DNA of 64,000 nucleotides from Allobosea sp. LC85. Lineage in GTDB: Bacteria > Pseudomonadota > Alphaproteobacteria > Rhizobiales > Beijerinckiaceae. The notes under the pieces are model-generated. The model saw only the letters and a program-made list of their open reading frames with translations, made no database searches and was not told where the DNA came from. The position numbers and the translations under genes were made by a program. Of this stretch, positions 7,044 through 15,123 are shown one piece after another (positions within the stretch are counted from its first letter, which is position 1; the number at the start of each line of letters is the position of its first letter). The DNA lies in NCBI RefSeq assembly GCF_000735605.1, contig NZ_JPKG01000046.1, positions 62,001 through 126,000 of the forward strand, read 5' to 3'.

Positions 7044-8879
7044 ATGCGCGTTCTGGGTATCTCGGGCCTGTATCACGACAGCGCCGCGGCGCTCGTCGTC
7101 GACGGCACCATCGCGGCCGCCGCTCAGGAGGAGCGCTTCACCCGCAAGAAGCACGATGCCGATTTTCCGCATCGCGCGGTCGGGTACTGTCTCTCGGTCG
7201 CCGGCTGCGGGTTGGACGAACTCGACGCGGTCGTCTTCTACGACAAGCCCTTCATCAAGTTCGAGCGGCTGCTCGAGACCTACCTCGCCTTCGCCCCGCG
7301 CGGCTTCAGCTCGTTCCGCATGGCGATGCCGCTCTGGCTGCGCGAGAAGCTGTTCCAGAAGCACATCATCGGCAAGGAACTGCGCAAGATCGCGCCCGGC
7401 TTCGATCCCGAGAAACTGCTCTTCACCGAGCATCATCTCTCGCACGCCGCTTCGGCCTTCTACCCCTCACCCTTCGAGGAAGCGGCCGTCCTGACCATGG
7501 ATGGTGTCGGCGAATGGGCGACGATGACGCTCGCCATCGGCAAGGGCAGCGATCTCAAGATCCATAAGGAGCTGCACTTCCCGCATTCGCTCGGGCTGCT
7601 CTATTCAGCCGTGACCTATTACATCGGTTTCAAGGTCAATTCCGGCGAGTACAAGGTCATGGGCCTCGCGCCCTATGGCGAGCCGCGCTATGCCGCCCTG
7701 ATGCTCGAAAAATTGGTCGATCTGAAGCCGGACGGCAGCTTCCAGCTCGACCAGAGCTACTTCAACTACGCCACCGGCCTGACCATGACGAACGAGCGCT
7801 TCGCCGCGTTGTTTGGCCAGCCGGTGCGTGCGCCCGAACAGTTGCTCACCCAGTTCCACATGGACATGGCTGCCTCGATCCAGGCGGTGACCGAGGAGAT
7901 CGTGCTGCGCCTCGCCCGTTCGGTGCGGGCTGAAACCGGGCAGAGGAACCTGTGCCTCGCTGGTGGCGTCGCATTGAACTGCGTCGCCAATGGCAAGCTC
8001 CTGCGCGAGGGCATTTTCGACGGCCTCTGGATCCAGCCGGCGGCCGGCGATGCTGGCGGGGCGCTTGGGGCAGCGCTTGCCGGCTATCATCTCTTCGCCG
8101 GCCACCCGCGCCAACCCAATCTGGGCGGCAGTGATTCAATGCAGGGCAGCTATCTCGGCCCCAGCTTCCCGCAGCCCGAAATCGAGGCCGAGCTGACGGC
8201 AGCCGGCGCACGCTTCGAGGTTCTCGGCGACGACGCTCTGATCGAAGCGACCGCAGAGGCGTTGGCCGAGGGCAAGGCGGTTGGCTGGATGCAGGGTCGG
8301 ATGGAGTTCGGTCCGCGCGCACTCGGCGGCCGCTCGATCCTCGGTGATCCACGTTCGCCTCAGATGCAGAAGATGCTGAACCTCAAGGTCAAGTACCGCG
8401 AGAGCTTCCGGCCCTTCGCGCCATCGGTGTTGCGCGAGGATGTCGCGAACTGGTTCGAGCTCGATACGGACTCGCCCTATATGCTGCTCGTCGCTGATGT
8501 GCGCAAAGAGCGTCGCCGCGACATGACCGAGGCCGAGATGGCCCTCTTCGGCATCGACAAGCTCAACGTGCCGCGCTCCGACATTCCGGCCGTGACCCAT
8601 GTCGATTATTCCGCACGCGTCCAGACTGTGCATGAGGACACCAACCCGCGCTATCATGCGCTGCTCAGCCGCTTCAAGGAACTGACCGGCTGTCCCGTAC
8701 TGGTCAACACGAGCTTCAACGTGCGTGGCGAACCCATCGTCTGCAACGCCACCGACGCCTTCCGCTGCTTCATGGGGTCGGAGATCGAGGTCCTCGTCGC
8801 CGGCAACTGCATCCTCCGAAAGGAGGCGCAGGATCCCGGCCTCAAGCTCGATTACAAGGAAGCCTTCGAGCTCGACTGA
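7044..8879 (+). CDS. NodU/CmcH/SxtI-family O-carbamoyltransferase
   Basis: A 611-residue enzyme expected to transfer carbamoyl from carbamoyl phosphate to a hydroxyl group through a carbamoyladenylate intermediate. The N-terminal HUPS/Kae1-like ATPase domain begins GISGLYHDSAAALVVDG and carries the metal-binding HHLSHAASAF (130-139); the C-terminal YrdC-like part holds RMEFGPRALGGRSI and the closing FNVRGEPIVCNATDAF. ATG 7044 was chosen over an upstream in-frame start at 6993 because it places Met right before the conserved RVLGISG strand and avoids overlap with the gene before. The acceptor is unknown; NodU acts on Nod factors, and a surface glycan is a plausible target here. Confidence 0.9.
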   Translation: MRVLGISGLYHDSAAALVVDGTIAAAAQEERFTRKKHDADFPHRAVGYCLSVAGCGLDELDAVVFYDKPFIKFERLLETYLAFAPRGFSSFRMAMPLWLREKLFQKHIIGKELRKIAPGFDPEKLLFTEHHLSHAASAFYPSPFEEAAVLTMDGVGEWATMTLAIGKGSDLKIHKELHFPHSLGLLYSAVTYYIGFKVNSGEYKVMGLAPYGEPRYAALMLEKLVDLKPDGSFQLDQSYFNYATGLTMTNERFAALFGQPVRAPEQLLTQFHMDMAASIQAVTEEIVLRLARSVRAETGQRNLCLAGGVALNCVANGKLLREGIFDGLWIQPAAGDAGGALGAALAGYHLFAGHPRQPNLGGSDSMQGSYLGPSFPQPEIEAELTAAGARFEVLGDDALIEATAEALAEGKAVGWMQGRMEFGPRALGGRSILGDPRSPQMQKMLNLKVKYRESFRPFAPSVLREDVANWFELDTDSPYMLLVADVRKERRRDMTEAEMALFGIDKLNVPRSDIPAVTHVDYSARVQTVHEDTNPRYHALLSRFKELTGCPVLVNTSFNVRGEPIVCNATDAFRCFMGSEIEVLVAGNCILRKEAQDPGLKLDYKEAFELD

Positions 8880-8881
8880 AA

Positions 8882-8915
8882 CACACAGGGCGCGCCTCGC
8901 AGCGCGCCCTGTGTG
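8882..8915. terminator. Strong hairpin between convergent genes
   Basis: A perfect 14-bp stem (arms 8882-8895 and 8902-8915, starting CACACAGGG) with a 6-base loop begins 2 bases after the carbamoyltransferase stop codon and faces the end of sciP. There is no T-run on either side, so it may act as a transcript-end or RNA-stability hairpin rather than a canonical intrinsic terminator. Confidence 0.65.
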
Positions 8916-8963
8916 CCCGGACAGGACCGATTTTGCAAAGCGCGAACGCTCCGCTCCTCCGGC

Positions 8964-9239
8964 CTATTGACGGTAATGCTGGATGCGCGTGGTGCGCAGC
9001 CCGGCGAGGCCATGCTGGTCGATCGACATCTGCCAGCTCAGGAACTCGTCAACAGTCAGGGTGTAGCGCTGGCAGGCTTCTTCAAGGCTGAGCAGGCCAC
9101 CGCGCACGGCAGCAACCACCTCGGCCTTACGCCGGATGACCCAGCGGCGCGTATTCATTGGCGGAAGATCGGCAATCGTCAGCGGACTTCCGTCCGGGCC
9201 GATCACATACTTCACCCGCGGTCGCAACGGCTCGGTCAT
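8964..9239 (-). CDS. sciP: CtrA inhibitor SciP (DUF1153)
   Basis: A 91-residue DNA-binding/CtrA-binding protein. The whole length is conserved: KYVIGPDGSPLTIADLPP, then RRWVIRRKAEVVAAVRGGLL, then a helix-turn-helix region EEACQRYTLTVDEFLSW and the ending GLAGLRTTRIQHYRQ. In Caulobacter SciP binds CtrA at its promoters and blocks transcription in the swarmer phase. ATG 9239 is preferred over the one 15 bases upstream because it matches the family N-terminus. It lies between the carbamoyltransferase and flgD/fliK and links the flagellar genes to cell-cycle control. Confidence 0.93.
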   Translation of the reverse strand: MTEPLRPRVKYVIGPDGSPLTIADLPPMNTRRWVIRRKAEVVAAVRGGLLSLEEACQRYTLTVDEFLSWQMSIDQHGLAGLRTTRIQHYRQ

Positions 9240-9248
9240 GATACACTC

Positions 9249-9298
9249 ACACAACTCAACAGACCTAGTTGTGTTGACCTTAAGACCGCGGCTTTAAG
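9249..9298. promoter_or_regulatory. Two palindromes upstream of sciP
   Basis: Just before the sciP start lies a perfect inverted repeat, ACACAACT (9249-9256) and AGTTGTGT (9267-9274), with a 10-base spacer. It is followed by a 20-base imperfect palindrome built on CCGCGG and flanked by CTTAA and TTAAG (9279-9298). The first could be a leader hairpin or operator, the second an operator overlapping the promoter. Neither fits the CtrA spacing of N7. Confidence 0.4.
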
Positions 9299-9344
9299 AA
9301 TTGCCTAAAGCGATAGCGCCGGATTTCGGTATCGGCACGAATGC

Positions 9345-10010
9345 TCACTGCGCCCGCACCACGGTCTTCACCTTGTCGATGGCGACGCTGATGGTGCCGA
9401 TCTTGAGCATCGGGATCGAGCTGGTGAAGTCGACGCCGTCGACGACGCCGCTGATCTGGGTCTTGGCGGTCATCGCCTGTCCGGTGGTGTCCTTGGCATC
9501 GATGCTGATGGTGTAATCGCCCGCAGGCGCATTCACGCCGGTCGAGGTCTTGCCATCCCAGGTATAGGTCTGGTCACCCGCATCGAGGTTCCTGGTCAGG
9601 GTCTGGACGACGCTTCCCGTGGAGTTCTTGATGGTGATGGTCGCGGAGCCGCCTCTCGGAGCGTTGACCTTCCACGAGGCGGCGCCGTCCTTCAGCCGTG
9701 CGGTCGCGCCCTCGGCCGTAATCGTCGCGCCGATGAAGCCGACGGCATTGGTCGCCGTGCTGGCGGCGCTGAGGCCGAGCAGCGAGCCCAGCGTCTCGTT
9801 GGTCTTGAGTTGCTGCTCGACGCCGGCGAACTGCACGAGCTGCGCCGTGAACTGGTTGGTGTCGAGCGGATCGAGCGGACTCTGGTTCTTGAGCTGGGTC
9901 GTCAGCAGCGTCAGGAACTGATCGAAGTTATTGGCGATCGAGCTTGAGCCACCACTGAGAGTGGTGGCGGAATTGGTGGAGGAGCTCGACGAGGTGTTGG
10001 AAACGGTCAT
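9345..10010 (-). CDS. flgD: Flagellar hook-cap protein FlgD
   Basis: A 221-residue scaffold for hook assembly. The N-terminal export and capping region has the hallmark FDQFLTLLTTQLKNQSPLDPLD followed by TNQFTAQLVQFAGVEQQLKTN; the rest is the FlgD Tudor-like/Ig-like domain (APRGGSATITIKNSTGSVV, then YTWDGKTSTGVNAPAGDYTI). ATG 10010 has AGGGG about 8 bases upstream. The same frame is open upstream into fliK, but that part is a shadow of fliK. It follows fliK by 13 bp in one operon. Confidence 0.93.
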   Translation of the reverse strand: MTVSNTSSSSSTNSATTLSGGSSSIANNFDQFLTLLTTQLKNQSPLDPLDTNQFTAQLVQFAGVEQQLKTNETLGSLLGLSAASTATNAVGFIGATITAEGATARLKDGAASWKVNAPRGGSATITIKNSTGSVVQTLTRNLDAGDQTYTWDGKTSTGVNAPAGDYTISIDAKDTTGQAMTAKTQISGVVDGVDFTSSIPMLKIGTISVAIDKVKTVVRAQ

Positions 10011-10023
10011 GATCAGCGCCCCT

Positions 10024-11475
10024 TCAGATGCTGAGATCGACGCCGCCGAGCCTGACGAGGCGGCGGATGGGCGCGGGCTGCGCCGGAATGGCTGAGGCAT
10101 CGCCCAGATCAGCCGCATCAGGCTCGATGCGGGCACGGCGCGGCGCCTGGTCGTCCTGTCGCTGCTGGCGGAAACCGGACTGATCGTTGGGATCGCGCAA
10201 TGTGATGTCGACGCCGCTATCCGAGGGCTTGAGACCGGCCTGCTCGAAGGCGCGCTCAAGCGTCCGCGCATCGCGCTGAAGCAGATGCAGGGTCTCGACA
10301 CGATCGACGACCAGTTTTGCGCTGACCTCGCCCTTCTCGGAAATCTCGAGATTGACGTCGACGCGACCAAGTTCGGGCGGGTCGAGCCGAATGTCGAAGC
10401 GCTTGCTGCCGGCAAGCGCACGCAGGCCGATCTCGATTGGCACGACATGGAGAGGCGTCGGCTGTCCGTCGGGCATGCCACGATGCATACCGGCCGACGG
10501 CAGCTGTCCCGCCTTGGCCGGGTCGATGTCAGGCAGGCCGGCAACGCCCTCCGGTTTACCGGAACGCGGCGACACGACTGCGGACAGATCGATCGACGCA
10601 GGAGCCTGCTGCAAGGCCTCGACGGGCTTGAACAGCTCGCCGAGAGGCTGTCCCGCGGCGACCGAGCTGGCAGCCGGGCCGGTTGCACTGTCCTTCGATG
10701 CGGCGATCGCCGGTCCCGTATGCGGCTTCTCCGCTGGCTTGCCGACCTCATCGCCTTCGAAGGTCGGCGCGGCGGCATCGGTTTCGGCCATTCCAGCGGC
10801 CACAGCAGTCGGGACGGCTGTCACGATAGCCTGGGCCGGCGTAGCTGCCTGCTCCATGCCAGCACGAATCCTCGGACCCGATTTCGCGCCGCCCGTGGCG
10901 GCTTCATCGCCAATGCCTCCCGGGACAACATCGCTGCCGACCAGCGGCAGCGTAACGATGACCGGGATAGTCACTGGCACGGGAGTTGGCATCACGACAG
11001 CGGTCTCGACAGGTTTGTCGGCCGAGGCCGTTTCCGTCGCCTCCGGATTCCCGGATTTTTCTTCGGCGCCAGGCTTGCCGTCGACGGGCGTCTTGCCGGC
11101 TGCGGCCTGTTCGGCAACGACGATGGCGACGAGCGCGCCGATATCCGACTTGGGTTGGGTCGTGGTCGGAGCTGTTTCGGCGGTTTCAGCGGCCGGCGCC
11201 ACCGTGGCGGCTCCCTTGAGCAGCGCCACGGGTGGCACCGCGGCCGGCGCGGACGCAGCGGCTTTCTGCTCCTGTGCTGCGCCGACCTTGCCCCCTGTCT
11301 CCGGCCTCGTCGCGGCAGTATCATCCTTCACCGTGGCTAGCGCGTCCTGGCCACCGCCACCCTCAGTCAGACTGAATGGCGAAGCAGTGCCATCAGAGCC
11401 GCGCTCTGGCGCGCGGCGGCGCGACGCAGCCTGCTCGGCATTGGGCGAGGCGACTGACGAGGAGACGGCAGACAT
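10024..11475 (-). CDS. fliK: Flagellar hook-length control protein FliK
   Basis: About 483 residues. The N-terminal two thirds are low-complexity Ala/Pro/Val-rich sequence, as expected for the molecular-ruler part. The C-terminal Flg_hook domain is clear (LHVVPIEIGLRALAGSKRF, DIRLDPPELGRVDVNLEIS, then TLHLLQRDARTLERAFEQAGL). It sets hook length and switches export specificity. I placed the start at ATG 11475 (MSAVSSSVASPN); an in-frame ATG at 11574 would add 33 residues. flgD follows directly, supporting a hook-building role. Confidence 0.87.
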   Translation of the reverse strand: MSAVSSSVASPNAEQAASRRRAPERGSDGTASPFSLTEGGGGQDALATVKDDTAATRPETGGKVGAAQEQKAAASAPAAVPPVALLKGAATVAPAAETAETAPTTTQPKSDIGALVAIVVAEQAAAGKTPVDGKPGAEEKSGNPEATETASADKPVETAVVMPTPVPVTIPVIVTLPLVGSDVVPGGIGDEAATGGAKSGPRIRAGMEQAATPAQAIVTAVPTAVAAGMAETDAAAPTFEGDEVGKPAEKPHTGPAIAASKDSATGPAASSVAAGQPLGELFKPVEALQQAPASIDLSAVVSPRSGKPEGVAGLPDIDPAKAGQLPSAGMHRGMPDGQPTPLHVVPIEIGLRALAGSKRFDIRLDPPELGRVDVNLEISEKGEVSAKLVVDRVETLHLLQRDARTLERAFEQAGLKPSDSGVDITLRDPNDQSGFRQQRQDDQAPRRARIEPDAADLGDASAIPAQPAPIRRLVRLGGVDLSI

Positions 11476-11589
11476 CAGGTAAATCCGGACCGCGGGCAGG
11501 AACATGCCCAGGCCGCGAGCAGCAAGTCTCGCGCCAGGATGCCGTTCCTTTATTTTCAAGGCGGTAGCAGCCATGCTCGGATCGTGAGC

Positions 11590-11635
11590 GGCAAGATTCT
11601 CCTTGCCCCCTCTGGCGAGGCGGCAGGATTTGCCG
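11590..11635. promoter_or_regulatory. Two ftr-like inverted repeats between fliK and mnmA
   Basis: The divergent fliK/mnmA spacer holds GGCAAG-N6-CTTGCC (11590-11607) and CGGCA-GGATT-TGCCG (11621-11635). Paired CGGCA/TGCCG half-sites resemble the ftr elements bound by FlbD in Caulobacter, and a FlbD gene is present 9 kb away. I could not find a convincing sigma-54 -24/-12 element beside them. The repeats are visible; the regulator is inferred. Confidence 0.4.
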
Positions 11636-11699
11636 ATCGCTCACTGGCCCCCCCCTGTCAAAGCCGGTATAGAACCGCCACATAGTCGCCTTCGCCAGG

Positions 11700-12896
11700 A
11701 TGATCCCGCTCGCCATGACCTCCCTCAACTCCCTCGACATCGCCAAGCCGCCTGCGGCGACGCGCGTCGTCGCGGCGATGTCCGGAGGCGTGGACTCGTC
11801 TGTGGTGGCAGCCCTGCTCAAGCGTGAAGGCTATGATGTCGTCGGCGTCACGCTGCAGCTCTATGACCACGGAGCCGCTGTCCATCGGGCCGGAGCCTGC
11901 TGCGCGGGACAGGACATTCATGACGCCCGCCGCGTCGCCGAGACGATCGGCATCCCGCACTATGTTCTCGACTATGAGAGCCGCTTCCGCGATGCCGTGA
12001 TCGAGCGCTTCGCCGAGAGCTATCTCGCCGGCGAGACACCCATTCCCTGCGTCGAGTGCAATCGCACCGTCAAGTTCCGCGATCTGCTCGGGCTCGCACG
12101 CGAACTCGGTGCCGATGCTCTGGCGACGGGGCACTATGTCGTCAGCAGGGCGCTTGCCAATGGCCATCGCGGTCTCTTCCGCGCCGCGGACGAAGCGCGT
12201 GACCAGAGCTATTTCCTTTATGCGACGACGCAGGATCAGCTCGACCTGCTGCGCTTCCCGCTCGGCGAGATCGATAAGGCTCAGACCCGCACCCTTGCCG
12301 CCGAGCTTGGCCTCGCCATCGCCGACAAGCCGGACAGCCAGGACATCTGCTTTGTGCCGAACGGGCGCTATGCCGACGTCATCGAACGGCTGAAGCCCGG
12401 CGCCGCACGGCCCGGCGACATCGTCCATCTCGATGGACGCGTTCTGGGCCGCCACGAAGGCGTCCTCCACTACACGGTCGGACAGCGCAAGGGGCTTGGA
12501 ATCAGCACGACGGAACCGCTTTATGTGCTGAGGCTCGATGCCGACCGGGCGCACGTCATCGTCGGACCGCGCGAGGCGCTCGGCGTGCGTGAAGTTCGGC
12601 TGCGCGATCTCAACTGGATCGGCGATGTCTCGCTGGACGCCCTGCCGGCCGAGGGGCTCGACGTGGCGGTGCGCGTCCGCTCGACCCGCGCCCCGCGCGA
12701 AGCCCGGCTGCTGCGTGACGATGCCGGCCTCATGATCATGCTTGCCGGCGAGGAGGAAGGCGTCTCCCCCGGCCAGGCTTGCGTGATCTACGACACTGTC
12801 GGATCTGGTGCTCGTGTCCTCGGCGGCGGCACCATCATCTCGCCTGCGGCCCAGGCTGCGGCTGCCCGGCTTGAGCTTGCCCTCGCCGCATCGTGA
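11700..12896 (+). CDS. mnmA: tRNA-specific 2-thiouridylase MnmA
   Basis: A 398-residue cytoplasmic enzyme that puts the 2-thio group on the wobble uridine of tRNA-Lys, -Glu and -Gln, with ATP activation and persulfide sulfur. It has the PP-loop SGGVDSS (28-34), the first catalytic cysteine in CVECN (Cys120) and the second in SQDICFV (Cys217), followed by the central and C-terminal beta-barrel domains (HYTVGQRKGLGI). The length is slightly above the usual about 370 because of a 20-residue N-terminal extension; an alternative ATG is at 11715. Confidence 0.95.
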   Translation: MIPLAMTSLNSLDIAKPPAATRVVAAMSGGVDSSVVAALLKREGYDVVGVTLQLYDHGAAVHRAGACCAGQDIHDARRVAETIGIPHYVLDYESRFRDAVIERFAESYLAGETPIPCVECNRTVKFRDLLGLARELGADALATGHYVVSRALANGHRGLFRAADEARDQSYFLYATTQDQLDLLRFPLGEIDKAQTRTLAAELGLAIADKPDSQDICFVPNGRYADVIERLKPGAARPGDIVHLDGRVLGRHEGVLHYTVGQRKGLGISTTEPLYVLRLDADRAHVIVGPREALGVREVRLRDLNWIGDVSLDALPAEGLDVAVRVRSTRAPREARLLRDDAGLMIMLAGEEEGVSPGQACVIYDTVGSGARVLGGGTIISPAAQAAAARLELALAAS

Positions 12897-12948
12897 TCGC
12901 GGCCCCTCCTTCCCCGCCCACGCCACTCCGATCCAGTCGAGCTGCCCG

Positions 12949-13587
12949 ATGCCTGTGACCTATGACCTCGAAGGCCAGAAGCGGGTCTACGCCACCTGGG
13001 CGAAGTTCTACGACAAGGTCTATTTGCGCCTGCTCGCTCGCGCCCAGCGCGAGGCCGTTGCCGCCGCTTGTGCCTGTGGCCCCGACATTCTCGAAATCGG
13101 CGTCGGAACCGGCCTCACGCTAGCCTATTTCACGCCGGACCGCCGCGTGCTTGGCGCCGATCTCTCCCTCGACATGCTGAAAGTGGCCAACCGCAAGGTC
13201 GCCAGTCAGGGCCTGAAGCATGTCAAGGGGCTGATGGTGATGGACGCCTGTCGCCTGGGCTTCGGCGATGAGTGCTTCGACGCGGTGACGGCGCAATTCG
13301 TCATCACGCTGGTGCCGAACCCGGAACAGGCGCTCGACGAAATGGACCGCGTCCTGAAGCCAGGTGGCGAGATCATCATCTCAAGCCGGCTGGTCGACGA
13401 CAGTGCGCTGACCGCGCCGCTTTGGACGGCGCTCGCCCCGATTGCCAAGGCGATTGGCTGGAGCACGGATTTCAAGGTCCGCCGCCTGACGGACTGGGCC
13501 GCGCGAACGGGCCGCTACGACACTGTCCATGTCGGTAAGGGCTACTTCAAGGTGGTCAGGCTGAAGAAGCGCCCGGCAAAGGCCTGA
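12949..13587 (+). CDS. Class I SAM methyltransferase, PmtA-like
   Basis: A 212-residue cytosolic or membrane-associated methyltransferase. It has the SAM-binding motif ILEIGVGTGLTLAYF (about 47-61), the acidic loop GADLSLDML, and the later strands AVTAQFVITLVPNPEQALDEM and VLKPGGEIII. The N-terminus (ATWAKFYDKVYLRLLARAQ) recalls the phosphatidylethanolamine N-methyltransferases PmtA of rhizobia, which start with a Y-D-x-V/I-Y segment. The start at ATG 12949 is 52 bp after mnmA. Substrate assignment is tentative; other small-molecule methylation is possible. Confidence 0.75.
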   Translation: MPVTYDLEGQKRVYATWAKFYDKVYLRLLARAQREAVAAACACGPDILEIGVGTGLTLAYFTPDRRVLGADLSLDMLKVANRKVASQGLKHVKGLMVMDACRLGFGDECFDAVTAQFVITLVPNPEQALDEMDRVLKPGGEIIISSRLVDDSALTAPLWTALAPIAKAIGWSTDFKVRRLTDWAARTGRYDTVHVGKGYFKVVRLKKRPAKA

Positions 13588-13608
13588 ACCCGGCCGGGCG
13601 CCTGTCGC

Positions 13609-13956
13609 TCAGCGATACTTGCTGACGAACTCCTGCGAGGCCGGGGCGCTGGACGCGAAACCGAAGCAGCCCTTCTGCGCCATGTTCGGATCGTTCCGGT
13701 CGGCCATCTTCTGACAGAAAGTCAGCCGCGTGCAGTAATCGGTGGCAATCCCCATCCCGGTACCGAGCACCCCGAACTGGGTCTTGTAGGCGCAGGATTG
13801 CTGCCAGGGTTCGGCAGCCTGCACTGCGACGGGAGCGATCATCGCGAAGGGCGCCGTCAACAGCGTCAGCCCAGTTGCACCAGCGAGCAGGCCCCTTCGA
13901 GCGAACAGCTTCAAACGCATCGAAAAGCTGGATTGTTCTTGTACGATCGAACTCAT
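13609..13956 (-). CDS. Small secreted cysteine-containing protein, unknown function
   Basis: A 115-residue protein from ATG 13956, which has AGGAG about 9 bases upstream (the frame is open a little further). The N-terminus is a typical export signal: basic MRLKLFARR, a hydrophobic core GLLAGATGLTLLTAPFAM, and an Ala-x-Ala site near VQAAEPW. The mature about 65 residues carry four cysteines (SCAYK, YCTRL, FCQKM, GCFGF) that could form two disulfides in the periplasm. I do not recognise the family. Confidence 0.6.
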   Translation of the reverse strand: MSSIVQEQSSFSMRLKLFARRGLLAGATGLTLLTAPFAMIAPVAVQAAEPWQQSCAYKTQFGVLGTGMGIATDYCTRLTFCQKMADRNDPNMAQKGCFGFASSAPASQEFVSKYR

Positions 13957-14200
13957 TCGCGAGGACTCCTGGATCATGGCCTCGCGGACGACGATGCCCT
14001 GCGGCACCGGCGGCAACCTGCAGCCCAGCCTGCGATGACCAACATTTGTGCCCCTCGCCCCTCACCTAGGCATGCTCAAGCCGGGATCAAGCGCCTCGTC
14101 ATTGCAGGAACGCATGGCGGACCCGGGTCAATTGCCGTGCCCGTCCGCGCGCGTAAGCTCCCGCATCGGCGTAAAGGATGTGAAGCATTCACCAGCAGGC

Positions 14201-14229
14201 TTGACGGCTCCCTGCTGCGCCCCCTATAT
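14201..14229 (+). promoter_or_regulatory. Sigma-70-type promoter of the tRNA gene
   Basis: TTGACG (14201-14206) and CTATAT (14224-14229) are separated by 17 bases, a good housekeeping promoter, and end 43 bases before the mature tRNA. The remaining part of the 316-bp gap before the tRNA shows no other gene or repeat that I can support. Confidence 0.6.
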
Positions 14230-14272
14230 CCGCGCCATCGCAAGCCGCCGGCGCCACTGTCGCTGGTCTTGG

Positions 14273-14349
14273 GGCGGGGTAGCTCAGCTGGTTAGAGCAG
14301 CGGAATCATAATCCGCGTGTCGGGGGTTCGAGTCCCTCTCCCGCTACCA
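14273..14349 (+). tRNA. tRNA-Met (CAT)
   Basis: A 77-nt cloverleaf with encoded CCA. The acceptor pairs GGCGGGG with TCCCGCT (two G-T wobbles), the anticodon stem is GCGGA/TCCGC around the loop ATCATAA with anticodon CAT, and the T-arm is GGGGG-TTCGAGT-CCCTC. It has the D-arm of an elongator (GCTCAGCTGGTTAGAGC), not the initiator features. An Ile2 tRNA (lysidine-modified CAT) cannot be fully excluded by eye, but the overall sequence matches alphaproteobacterial elongator Met. Confidence 0.93.
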
Positions 14350-14688
14350 TCCCAAAACTCCATTCGATTGGACTGCGGCGAGATCGTTCATCGCCCGACT
14401 AGGGCGATCGGAGCGCTGGCCTTGGCGCGACATAGAAGGAGCGCAGCTCCGCTGCTCGCAGTGCAATCAGCCCGTATCAATCGAGAATCGAAGCGCCAGA
14501 GCAGGCGTTGTCGCTGTCGCTGAATCAGTCAACGACACTCAGCTTCTTGCGGTCGGCATAACTCCGGCATAGCGCGATCTAAACGCTGGAAGGCCGAAGC
14601 CAGGGCGCAATATTGCCCGTCCTTGTTCAGCTTGGCTTGACCTGAAGAAACGTGCAGCTCAACTTTTTTGCACCTTCGGCGCTCGCCA
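14350..14688. other. Intergenic region after tRNA-Met
   Basis: No convincing gene. A perfect 7-bp hairpin (ATCGCCC/GGGCGAT, 14390-14408, 5-base loop) lies 40 bases after the tRNA and may help end its transcript. On the minus strand 14529-14670 is open and encodes a plausible-looking peptide (ELHVSSGQAKLNKDG, then QYCALASAFQRLDRAMPELC), but it lacks a credible start and may be a remnant. Confidence 0.4.
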
Positions 14689-15123
14689 TCATTCGACTGG
14701 GTTGCACTCCATGCGCACGCGTTGACCTGGTTCGTTGTGCGTACGGCAAGAGACCAGGGCTGGCAGGGACTTGGTCGGCTCCTCCCGCATCGCAACGGGC
14801 GCGCTGCGTGGCGCGGGCGGAGCGACAGGTTTCGGTACAGTTGCAACGACGGGAGTGGGCTTCAGGGCTGGCCTCATCACCTTCACCTGCTCGCGCTCGA
14901 GCAACACTGGTCTGCTCGGCTCCAGCGCGGGATCGGCAGGAGGCACTGCGGGCGCCGCCTGCTGTTTCTCGGCTTGAGCAGATTGCCAGGGTCGCCAGCC
15001 CCCCAACCGGGCAAAGGTTTCGATCGTCGGCTTAGTGATCGCTTCGACCGTCGGCACCGATTGCGGCAAGCAACCAGATACCAGCAGGCCCGCGATGCCT
15101 GCGCGACAGAGAATGTTCGCCAT
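14689..15123 (-). CDS. Putative lipoprotein, proline-rich
   Basis: A 144-residue protein with a short signal and lipobox (AGLLVSGC, Cys18), which predicts lipid anchoring. It continues with an Ala/Pro-rich linker (about 55-115) and a short C-terminal segment with two cysteines (SCRTHNEPGQRVRMECNPVE). Such a layout suggests a small globular tip held away from the membrane by an extended linker. No family is recognised. It stands alone between the tRNA and the HAD gene. Confidence 0.55.
   Translation of the reverse strand: MANILCRAGIAGLLVSGCLPQSVPTVEAITKPTIETFARLGGWRPWQSAQAEKQQAAPAVPPADPALEPSRPVLLEREQVKVMRPALKPTPVVATVPKPVAPPAPRSAPVAMREEPTKSLPALVSCRTHNEPGQRVRMECNPVE

Noticed and set aside
10011..10778. 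N-terminal extension of flgD by 256 codons
   Set aside because: This stretch is the antiparallel-free shadow of fliK in another frame on the same strand; FlgD homologues begin at the ATG at 10010.
14273..14349. Integration site (att) for a genomic island at tRNA-Met
   Set aside because: No integrase gene follows, and I found no repeat of the tRNA 3' end downstream in the window.
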